Shown: one piece after another, positions 5,945 to 13,056 of the stretch | How positions within the stretch are numbered: the first letter of the stretch is position 1 | How the letters are laid out: each line of letters begins with the position of its first letter | Source of the DNA: Brumimicrobium sp964346075 | GTDB taxonomy: Bacteria > Bacteroidota > Bacteroidia > Flavobacteriales_D > Crocinitomicaceae | Length of the DNA stretch: 15,534 nt | Direction: 5' to 3' | NCBI GenBank assembly: GCA_964346075.1 | Contig: CAYFTH010000076.1 | Location: 1-15,534 of the forward strand | Position numbers and translations under genes: made by a program | Notes under the pieces: generated by a model | Seen by the model: only the letters and a program-made list of their open reading frames with translations | Told to the model about the DNA's origin: nothing | Databases searched by the model: none

Positions 5945-8236
5945 TTAATCGACAACCTCGAGCTTGGCAAACTTTAAGATGAGCTTTTTTTGTCCTACCC
6001 GAGGAAAGAAAACAGTGGCTTTTTGATCCGGTGAAGTACCTTCCAGCGCTGTGACTTTGCCTTTGCCAAACCGACTGTGAACAACGTTGTAACCAACTTT
6101 GAGTTCCTCCGTTGTTCCACCTTTTGATGTAGCACTCGCTTTTGATGGTCCACCAGTTTCTTTGAGTGGTTTTAAACTGCCTTTAGGGCGCCCCATCATA
6201 CCAAAACCTGGTGAGCGATCTGTCGATGGACGCTTGTGGCCACTGAGTGATTTCCCACCCGATTGTCCTCGCGTCTCTTGTTCTCGATTGACGTATAGCG
6301 GATCAACTTCATCGATGAAGCGACTCGGTTCTGCCGTGATTAATTGCCCCCAACGATAACGACTGACAACGTATGAAAGGGTGCACGATTGTTCAGAGCG
6401 CGTCATAGCAACGTAAAACAACCGGCGCTCCTCTTCAAGTTCTGTCCGAGAGGTTAATGAGAGTTGAGAGGGAAATAAATTTTCTTCGAGACCAACAATG
6501 AAAACGTGCGGAAACTCTAAGCCCTTTGAGGCATGAATGGTCATCAAAGTGATTTTGTTTTTGTCCTCCTCGGTTTCTTGATCTGCATCAGTGAGTAAAG
6601 CAACATCGATTAAGAAATCACTGAGCGTTCCGATCTCGTCACTTTCTTCTTTAGTCACGGAGAATTCTTTAATACCGGCCAGTAATTCCTGGATGTTTTC
6701 GTAGCGTGTAACACCCTCTGGTGACTTATCGTCATAAAGCGTTTTTAAAATCCCGGAAGATTTTGCGATCTCTTCAGCTAAATCATAGGCAGGCGTATTG
6801 TCCATGCGCATAGCATAACTTTTGATCTTCGTGACGAACTGATTGATTTTGTTTTTTGCTCCGCTCGAAATGGAAACGGGGTAACGCTGGAAATCCGAAA
6901 CAATATCCCAGAGCGATACATCGTACTGACTAGCGGCGATCATCACCGATTCCATAGTCGTTTTTCCGATCCCCCTTTTGGGATAATTGATAACCCGTTT
7001 CAGTGCCTCCTCATCCTTGGGGTTGGCTGCTAATCTAAAATATGCGATGAGGTCTTTGATCTCTTTGCGCTGATAAAAAGATAGCCCACCATAGATTTTG
7101 TAGGGAAGATTCAGTTTACGAAGCGATTCCTCAAAAGAACGCGACTGAGCATTTGTTCTATACAGAATAGCAAAATCTTTGTAATCTGTAGCTCCGCTTT
7201 GTTTAATGTCATATATCTTATTGACGATCACCCGACCTTCTTCATTGTCAGTCAGGCATCGAATAACATTGATTTTTGCTCCTCGATCGTTGGACGTCCA
7301 TACGTCTTTTTGAATCTGATCATGGTTTTTACGAATGATACTATTGGCCGCTTCGACAATGTTTTGCGTGGACCGGTAATTTTGCTCAAGTTTATAGAGT
7401 TTGTAATCCGGATAATCTTTTTTGAAATTCAGGATGTTTTCGATGTTTGCACCTCTAAAGGAATAAATACTTTGGGCATCATCGCCAACAACACAAATGT
7501 TTTCGTTTACCGCTGCCAACTTTTTAACGATCAAGTACTGCGAATAATTCGTATCCTGGTACTCGTCGACAAGAATATACTTAAACTTCTGTTGATAAAA
7601 ATGGAGTACTTCTGGAAAATCGCGCAATAACACGTTTGTTTGATAGAGCAAATCGTCAAAATCCATAGCCCCAGCTTTGAAGCATCGTTTTGCGTACTCT
7701 TTGTAGATGCGAAATATTTCGGGTTTACGAGACATGCGATCTTCGCCTACAATTTCAGCGTTAGCCTCATAAGCAGCTGGTGATATGAGGTTGTTTTTGG
7801 CCGATGAGATACGACCATAAACCGCGTTGGGTTTATATACCTTTTCGTCAAGTCCAAACTCTTTAATAATAGTCTTAAGCAGACTTTTGGTGTCTTGAGT
7901 ATCATAAATGGTGAAATTGGAAGGGTATCCCAATTTATCTGAATTGTATCTTAAAATACGCGAGAAAACAGAGTGAAAAGTACCCATTGCAATATTTCTA
8001 GCTTCACTCGCACCAACAATCTGTCCTATACGTTCAGTCATCTCGCGAGCTGCTTTATTTGTAAATGTAAGCGCTAAAATATTGAAAGGATCAACGCCAT
8101 TGTACATCAAATGTGCGATGCGATAAGTGAGTACTCTCGTTTTTCCAGAACCTGCTCCGGCAATCACCATCATCGGTCCATTGATGTGTTCTGCAGCTAT
8201 GCGCTGGCTATCGTTGAGTTCGTCAAGGTAATTCAT
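5945..8236 (-). CDS. uvrD: UvrD/PcrA-type superfamily 1A DNA helicase
   Basis: A 763-residue ATP-dependent 3'-5' DNA helicase for nucleotide excision and mismatch repair and for clearing replication-transcription conflicts. All SF1A motifs are present: Q motif LNDSQ (7-11), Walker A AGAGSGKT (26-33), Walker B ILVDEYQDTN (221-230), VVGDDAQSIYSFRGA (249-263), LEQNYRS (283-289), then TLMTIHASKGLEFPHVF, and EEERRLFYVAMTRS before the tail. A basic Gly/Ser/Lys-rich linker leads to a C-terminal Tudor-like domain (LKVGYNVVHSRFGKGKV), the part that contacts RNA polymerase in PcrA and UvrD. The open frame extends 15 codons further, to 8281. I place the start at 8236 because MNYLDELNDSQ is the family N terminus, the extra residues (MISLSTLLNLHIFVF) are atypical, and a -7 promoter element lies between the two starts. 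Confidence 0.95.
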   Translation of the reverse strand: MNYLDELNDSQRIAAEHINGPMMVIAGAGSGKTRVLTYRIAHLMYNGVDPFNILALTFTNKAAREMTERIGQIVGASEARNIAMGTFHSVFSRILRYNSDKLGYPSNFTIYDTQDTKSLLKTIIKEFGLDEKVYKPNAVYGRISSAKNNLISPAAYEANAEIVGEDRMSRKPEIFRIYKEYAKRCFKAGAMDFDDLLYQTNVLLRDFPEVLHFYQQKFKYILVDEYQDTNYSQYLIVKKLAAVNENICVVGDDAQSIYSFRGANIENILNFKKDYPDYKLYKLEQNYRSTQNIVEAANSIIRKNHDQIQKDVWTSNDRGAKINVIRCLTDNEEGRVIVNKIYDIKQSGATDYKDFAILYRTNAQSRSFEESLRKLNLPYKIYGGLSFYQRKEIKDLIAYFRLAANPKDEEALKRVINYPKRGIGKTTMESVMIAASQYDVSLWDIVSDFQRYPVSISSGAKNKINQFVTKIKSYAMRMDNTPAYDLAEEIAKSSGILKTLYDDKSPEGVTRYENIQELLAGIKEFSVTKEESDEIGTLSDFLIDVALLTDADQETEEDKNKITLMTIHASKGLEFPHVFIVGLEENLFPSQLSLTSRTELEEERRLFYVAMTRSEQSCTLSYVVSRYRWGQLITAEPSRFIDEVDPLYVNREQETRGQSGGKSLSGHKRPSTDRSPGFGMMGRPKGSLKPLKETGGPSKASATSKGGTTEELKVGYNVVHSRFGKGKVTALEGTSPDQKATVFFPRVGQKKLILKFAKLEVVD

Positions 8237-8241
8237 GAAGA

Positions 8242-8249
8242 CAAAGATA
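8242..8249 (-). promoter_or_regulatory. Candidate -7 element of uvrD
   Basis: Read on the minus strand the bases are TATCTTTG, a full match to TAnnTTTG, followed by five bases and then the ATG at 8236. Transcription starts a few bases after this element in Bacteroidota, so the mRNA would begin at or next to the A of the start codon. No TTG is found at the normal -33 distance, which lowers confidence. Confidence 0.45.
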
Positions 8250-8404
8250 TGAAGATTCAGAAGAGTAGATAATGATATCAATTTTTCTTTTTAACGATAG
8301 AGTTAGTCGATTGCGAAACATTGCTGCTGTACTTTATGTGGTTGAAAAGCAGGTGTCTATTAATCTTTTTATATCTTGCGCACATTCATCTACAACTTTG
8401 GTCT

Positions 8405-11400
8405 ATGCTTAATTTAAACGCTTTTTGCTTTTTAATCACCACTGTTATTTTTTCTTGTGGCGTCTCGGCTCAAGGGATTAATGATCCAATGTTTGATCAA
8501 AAAGACCTTTCTCAACTTGGAGTCAACGCGGTACATAATATTCTGTGGGATGAGAATGACAAAATGTGGTGCGCAACAGAAAAAGGTCTGGTAGGTTACA
8601 ATGGAAATTCGACTGAATTATACGATGAGCATTCTACCCCCTCATTATTGAGCAATAAGGTATTGAACCTCGTATCGGACGGTCCTCTTATCTGGATTTC
8701 CTATTCCGACAGTGTTGGTGTCTCTCAACTGAACACGAAAACGGGTCGCATCGAACACTTCACAGATAAGTCATTAATACCTGATGCCCTGGTAGCAAAC
8801 ATTATTCCTTTCAAAGATGATCAAGTGATTATCTGTTCCTGGGGTGATGGTTTTTCTGTTCTTGACCACAAAAAGAGAAGTGCCAGACATTACAATCGTA
8901 AAGATGAAAACGATACAACAGATGTGCTGTGTAACCGAATTAAAGATATTACTGTGTTGAACGATGAGCAATGGCTGATTACCTATTTTGAAAGCCGCAA
9001 ATATAAAAGCACACCTACTTTATACAACCCTGTAAAAGAAGAGTTTACCTCCTATCCTATTGAACGTTTTATGAAGGGGTATTCAGAAAAGCGCAAATTC
9101 AATATCCGAAAAAACCTGGAAGTGGTTAATTTTTCACGTCAAGATCATCGCGGCAATTTGTGGATTGGTTCTTACAGTAGTCTGATTTTTATAAATCAAC
9201 GCGACTCCTCAGTGAAAAGGATTGTTATTGATTCCACTACTTGTTATGATCGCAACATTGTCAATGCACGCGCATGCAATATTGATAAAAATAATCGCCT
9301 CTGGGTAAGTACCTTTAATTCTGGCGTGCTCTTCGTGAACATCAGTGATCAATCAGCGAAATACTTGAGACATGATCCTGACAATCTCAATTCAGTGGCC
9401 ACCAATCAAACAGGTAGAATTGTTAATGACCCTATGGGTAATGTATGGGTGCTTTCCGGCGGAACGCATGCTAGTGTATATAACCCTTATTTACAGAATT
9501 TTGAACTCCACAATTGGGAGGACTTACCTTTGACGTACTCGGATAGATCCGCGCAAAATATTCCTGTAGAACAGCTGAATGTTCTCGATGATGGCACCAT
9601 TTACTTGTCTGATGGATTAGGGCTGTTGAGATACAATCCTTATAAACAAACTTATGAGCGCACATCCACAATCAACAAGGGAGGGGACAAGGAATATATT
9701 CTCAGAAATGGAATGGAAAAATTTATAGCTACTCCGCAATATTTATATTTCTCCAATCTACACGGTTTTAATAAGATTGAGAGGAAAACGGAGCGGCATG
9801 TTAAAATTTCGGGGGACCATTATTTGCGACCATTGTTCACGCACAACTATGTATCGGATACACTGTATTTCTACAAAGGATGGAGAGGAAACGGTGGGTT
9901 TTATGGCTACAGTCAATCAAGCAATGAAGTATTTCGATGCGGAGAGCTACCAGAAGAGGGGCGATTGGTATACCGTGCGAACACTGTATTGTCCGATGGT
10001 CGATGGCTATTGAATACTGATGAGAGTGGATTTATGGTCTATGATCCGAGTGACAACAGTGAGGTCAATTATCACCGCAGAGACTCATCACACTTTTTTC
10101 CTGACAAAACATTGAATTGTAGTTTTGTTGATCCCAATAAAGGTGTAGTTTGGTTAGGAGCTGCTTCTGGAATTTATCAATTCAATTGGTCAACGGGTGA
10201 ACTGCAATTTTTCGGTGATAAAATTGGTACTGGGGATCGCAGCGTAAATGCTATCGTAAAAGCAGATGATGGCGTATTGTGGTTGGGGATGAATGAGCAA
10301 CTTTTCAGGTGGGATGAGCAAAACGAGTCAGCATATAGTTACACGCGCCAGTTTGGTCTTAGATCCGGTTCATTTTTGCCCGCTTACGCTCAAAAAGATG
10401 ACAGTGGTCGACTTTATTTTGTAGCGCGAAACGGTCTGTTGTCGTTTGATCCTGAATCACTGGAGTTCTCCGATAACGAATTCGTTATTGCACTCGATGA
10501 GATAACCTTGAGGGATACAGCTTTTCAAGGTGAATCCATGGAAAGTATGAATGGAAGAAATGACTACATCCAACTCGATTGGACACAGGATGAAGTGGCT
10601 TTCAGTTTTGCGCACAATCAATTTTATGCACCAACAGATTTGAAGTTCTTCTACCGTCTAAAAGGAGGTCAACAGGATTGGATTGAAAATGGAAATTCGA
10701 ATGAAATACGTTTTGCAGGGCTCAACTATGGCAGGTACGAATTGGAAGTAAAGGCTATTGATAGCTATAATCAGGAGACCGAAGTACGGCATTTACAGTT
10801 TGAAATTACTCCTCCTTTTTGGGAAACAGGTTGGTTTTATGTTGTTGTTTTGGTCGTGAGTGTGATCGGTGTGTTTGTTATTATTAAAGTGCGAGAAAGA
10901 AGATTGCGAAATCGACAGCATAAACTGGAAGAAACTGTATCACTGAGAACACGGGAAGTTGTGCAGAAGGCAGATGAGATTAAAACACAAAAGGACGTTA
11001 TTGAATTAAAAAATCAGGAATTGACTGCTTCGATTACATATGCAAAACGCATTCAGGATGCGATACTCCCTTCCATGGCTAAAATGAACCACCTGTTAAA
11101 CGAAGCATTTGTCTATTATCGTCCAAAAGAAATTGTGGCAGGTGATTTTTATTGGGTCCAACAAGGAGACGAACATGGTCAGACGGTCTTTTTTGCAGTA
11201 GCTGATTGTACCGGGCACGGAGTTCCGGGTGCAATTGTTAGTGTGATTTGTAATAATGCACTTCAACGATCCTTACGTGAATTTCAATGTTATTCTCCCA
11301 GCCAATTATTAAATACAACCAGGGATTTAGTCGTGGCGGAATTTGAAAAGAGTGCTGAAGGTGTAAAAGATGGTATGGATATCGCATTATGTAAACTGAT

Positions 11401-11887
11401 CAAACATGCACCGGATCAATATGGTCTCGAATTTGCAGGCGCCAATAACCCTTTGATTGTCATTCGGGAAAGATCGCCTGGTTCAGAAACCTTGATCGCT
11501 GAGGATGATCACGGTGGCGAACGAAAAATTGAAGCGAATAAAACGACTGAAAGTCATGTGCTTTTCGAAATTAAAGGAGACAAACAGCCAATTGGGAGTC
11601 ACTTCGATAGCCAGCCGTTTACAAATCATCGCGTTCAATTGAAACGCGGAGATGTTGTTTATCTCTTTTCTGATGGTTTCCATGACCAATTCGGTTCTTT
11701 CGGTGAATTAACGAACCCCCATGGCAAAAAACTAAAAACAGGCAACTTCAAAAAACTGTTGCTTGAAGCTCAAAGTTTAACGTTTGATAAACAGGTTGGA
11801 TATTTGGATAAAGCGTTTGTTGATTGGAAAGGAGCCCTTGAGCAGATCGACGATGTGTGTGTCTTCGGATTTAAGATGACGGATTGA
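8405..11887 (+). CDS. Periplasmic beta-propeller sensor with cytoplasmic SpoIIE/PP2C phosphatase
   Basis: A 1160-residue one-protein signal transducer. Residues 1-22 are a signal peptide (cleavage likely after VSA). Residues about 25-690 hold repeated Reg_prop-type blades, for example LWIGSYS (252-258), LWVSTFN (299-305), VWLGAASGI (582-590) and LWLGMNE (625-631). A Y_Y_Y domain follows (about 730-800), then one transmembrane helix (about 810-828), a charged coiled coil (831-875) and a SpoIIE/PP2C Ser/Thr phosphatase domain (876-1158). Phosphatase acidic residues are retained: AGDF (Asp914), ADCTGHG (Asp934), SDG (Asp1090) and the IDD at 1148-1150. The periplasmic half should sense a ligand and control dephosphorylation of a cytoplasmic partner, perhaps an anti-sigma antagonist; no such partner lies in the window. 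There is no histidine kinase or receiver domain. An upstream TTG at 8321 would add 28 residues that spoil the signal peptide, so the start is ATG 8405. Confidence 0.93.
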   Translation: MLNLNAFCFLITTVIFSCGVSAQGINDPMFDQKDLSQLGVNAVHNILWDENDKMWCATEKGLVGYNGNSTELYDEHSTPSLLSNKVLNLVSDGPLIWISYSDSVGVSQLNTKTGRIEHFTDKSLIPDALVANIIPFKDDQVIICSWGDGFSVLDHKKRSARHYNRKDENDTTDVLCNRIKDITVLNDEQWLITYFESRKYKSTPTLYNPVKEEFTSYPIERFMKGYSEKRKFNIRKNLEVVNFSRQDHRGNLWIGSYSSLIFINQRDSSVKRIVIDSTTCYDRNIVNARACNIDKNNRLWVSTFNSGVLFVNISDQSAKYLRHDPDNLNSVATNQTGRIVNDPMGNVWVLSGGTHASVYNPYLQNFELHNWEDLPLTYSDRSAQNIPVEQLNVLDDGTIYLSDGLGLLRYNPYKQTYERTSTINKGGDKEYILRNGMEKFIATPQYLYFSNLHGFNKIERKTERHVKISGDHYLRPLFTHNYVSDTLYFYKGWRGNGGFYGYSQSSNEVFRCGELPEEGRLVYRANTVLSDGRWLLNTDESGFMVYDPSDNSEVNYHRRDSSHFFPDKTLNCSFVDPNKGVVWLGAASGIYQFNWSTGELQFFGDKIGTGDRSVNAIVKADDGVLWLGMNEQLFRWDEQNESAYSYTRQFGLRSGSFLPAYAQKDDSGRLYFVARNGLLSFDPESLEFSDNEFVIALDEITLRDTAFQGESMESMNGRNDYIQLDWTQDEVAFSFAHNQFYAPTDLKFFYRLKGGQQDWIENGNSNEIRFAGLNYGRYELEVKAIDSYNQETEVRHLQFEITPPFWETGWFYVVVLVVSVIGVFVIIKVRERRLRNRQHKLEETVSLRTREVVQKADEIKTQKDVIELKNQELTASITYAKRIQDAILPSMAKMNHLLNEAFVYYRPKEIVAGDFYWVQQGDEHGQTVFFAVADCTGHGVPGAIVSVICNNALQRSLREFQCYSPSQLLNTTRDLVVAEFEKSAEGVKDGMDIALCKLIKHAPDQYGLEFAGANNPLIVIRERSPGSETLIAEDDHGGERKIEANKTTESHVLFEIKGDKQPIGSHFDSQPFTNHRVQLKRGDVVYLFSDGFHDQFGSFGELTNPHGKKLKTGNFKKLLLEAQSLTFDKQVGYLDKAFVDWKGALEQIDDVCVFGFKMTD

Positions 11888-12102
11888 TGATGTCCAGGAA
11901 AACCCCGGCAGATTTGATAAACTTCCCATTGCGATGTGAGGAGTTGACCTCGTTTTATGGACGTTTTACAGCGATTGTTCTTACTCTGGCACGTTTTTGC
12001 GATCAGATACCGCAAAACTGTTGTTAGCCGATGATTGAACGTGTTATTTGAAGATAATGAACATCTATATGTTAAAAATCAGGAACTTTTATCATTAAAT
12101 AG

Positions 12103-12132
12103 TTGCATTATAAAATTAATTACCTATTTTTG
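12103..12132 (+). promoter_or_regulatory. Promoter of the rpsL operon, Bacteroidota consensus
   Basis: TTG at 12103-12105 (-33 element) is separated by exactly 19 bases from TATTTTTG at 12125-12132 (-7 element, perfect TAnnTTTG). This is the primary sigma factor pattern of Bacteroidota and the best promoter match in the window. Transcription should begin near 12137-12139, about 50 bases before the rpsL start. The surrounding sequence is very AT-rich, as expected for a strong promoter. Confidence 0.8.
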
Positions 12133-12133
12133 C

Positions 12134-12156
12134 ACCCCTCAAAGTGTTTTTGGGGT
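12134..12156 (+). promoter_or_regulatory. Possible hairpin at the 5' end of the rpsL leader
   Basis: ACCCC (12134-12138) can pair with GGGGT (12152-12156). Inside, after two mismatches, AAA (12141-12143) can pair with TTT (12147-12149) around a GTG loop. It sits at the predicted transcript start, so part of the 5' arm may not be transcribed. If formed, it could stabilise the mRNA or serve in autoregulation. No T-run follows, so it is not an intrinsic terminator. Confidence 0.25.
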
Positions 12157-12188
12157 TATTGTTTATTGTAATAATTTAAAGAAAAAAT

Positions 12189-12563
12189 ATGCCAACTATT
12201 CAACAGTTAGTTCGCAAGGGTAGAACAGCGCCGGTGAAGAAAAGCAAGTCAGCAGCACTTGATTCTTGTCCGCAGCGTAAAGGAGTATGTGTGCGTGTGT
12301 ACACCACTACACCTAAGAAACCAAACTCGGCGATGCGTAAAGTAGCCAGAGTACGTTTAACAAATGGAAAGGAAGTCAATGCCTACATTGGTGGGGAAGG
12401 GCATAACCTTCAAGAGCACTCGATGGTGCTTGTTCGAGGAGGTCGTGTGAAAGACCTGCCAGGTGTCCGTTATCACATTGTTCGTGGTGCAGAGGATACG
12501 GCTGGGGTTGAAGGAAGACTTCAACGCCGTTCGAAATATGGTGCAAAACGTCCAAAAAAATAA
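12189..12563 (+). CDS. rpsL: 30S ribosomal protein S12
   Basis: A 124-residue protein of the small-subunit decoding centre. It matches the family end to end: MPTIQQLVRKGR at the start, TTTPKKPNSAMRKVARVRL (39-57), GGEGHNLQEHS (68-78), GGRVKDLPGVRYH (84-96) and RSKYGAKRPKK at the end. The lysines equivalent to E. coli K42 and K87 are present, so the sequence shows no classical streptomycin-resistance change at these sites. Asp89 (E. coli D88, the methylthiolation site) is also kept. It is the first gene of the operon. The sequence before the ATG is A-rich with no Shine-Dalgarno, normal for ribosomal genes in this phylum. Confidence 0.99.
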   Translation: MPTIQQLVRKGRTAPVKKSKSAALDSCPQRKGVCVRVYTTTPKKPNSAMRKVARVRLTNGKEVNAYIGGEGHNLQEHSMVLVRGGRVKDLPGVRYHIVRGAEDTAGVEGRLQRRSKYGAKRPKK

Positions 12564-12572
12564 TTTGAAGTC

Positions 12573-13043
12573 ATGAGAAGAAGAAAGGCGAAAAAAATTG
12601 AAATCCTTCCAGATCCAAAGTTTGGTGAAGTACAAGTGACGAAGTTTGTGAATAACTTGATGTTGGATGGAAAAAAGAATACATCATTCCGCATTTTTTA
12701 TGATGCTATGGATATCATAAAAGATAAGGTGGAAGATCAGGAGAGTTTAGAGGTGTTTAAAAAAGCGGTTGATAATGTTACGCCTAGCGTCGAAGTACGC
12801 AGCCGTCGTGTCGGTGGTGCTACATTTCAGATTCCTACTCCAGTGCGAGAAGGTCGTAAACAATCGTTAGCAATGAAGTGGATGATTACTTTCTCTCGTA
12901 AGCGAAACGAAAAAACGATGGCTCAGCGTTTGGCGAATGAGATCATTGCAGCCTCGAAAGAGGAGGGTGCAGCCTTCAAAAAGAAAGAAGATACATTAAG
13001 AATGGCAGAGGCTAACAAAGCCTTTTCACACTTCAGATTCTAA
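12573..13043 (+). CDS. rpsG: 30S ribosomal protein S7
   Basis: A 156-residue protein that nucleates assembly of the 30S head by binding the 3' major domain of 16S rRNA and contacts the E site. Recognisable blocks are the basic N terminus MRRRKAKK, KFVNNLMLDGKK (24-35), VEVRSRRVGGATFQIP (73-88), AMKWMI, KRNEKTMAQRLANEI, and the ending MAEANKAFSHFRF. Length is normal for Bacteroidota. It begins 9 bases after the rpsL stop. In E. coli S7 represses its own operon by binding the rpsL-rpsG spacer; a 9-base spacer is too short to hold that structure, so regulation must differ here if it exists. Confidence 0.99.
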   Translation: MRRRKAKKIEILPDPKFGEVQVTKFVNNLMLDGKKNTSFRIFYDAMDIIKDKVEDQESLEVFKKAVDNVTPSVEVRSRRVGGATFQIPTPVREGRKQSLAMKWMITFSRKRNEKTMAQRLANEIIAASKEEGAAFKKKEDTLRMAEANKAFSHFRF

Positions 13044-13056
13044 ATTGATTTAAGAG

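Larger units (their letters stand above)
11888..12188. other. Intergenic region before the ribosomal operon (301 bases)
   Basis: The left part may hold a weak terminator for the phosphatase gene: GAGG (11938-11941) pairs with CCTC (11948-11951), followed by GTTTTA, only four strong pairs. A second stem, TTTTGCG (11995-12001) with CGCAAAA (12011-12017), has a 9-base loop and no T-run after it. The right part is AT-rich and carries the rpsL promoter and an untranslated leader of about 50 bases. A reading frame from 12035 that runs into rpsL out of phase looks like chance. Confidence 0.55.

Noticed and set aside
7199..7630. 143-codon frame antisense to uvrD
   Set aside because: The helicase motifs on the opposite strand are intact and fully explain the region; the antisense product has no domain.
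8237..8281. Fifteen-codon N-terminal extension of uvrD
   Set aside because: Hydrophobic residues not seen in the family, and a -7 promoter element lies within it.
8321..8404. TTG start adding 28 residues to the sensor phosphatase
   Set aside because: It would put extra sequence before a good signal peptide that begins at the ATG at 8405.
12035..12223. 62-codon frame overlapping the start of rpsL
   Set aside because: It spans the rpsL promoter and enters rpsL out of frame, with no recognisable protein features.
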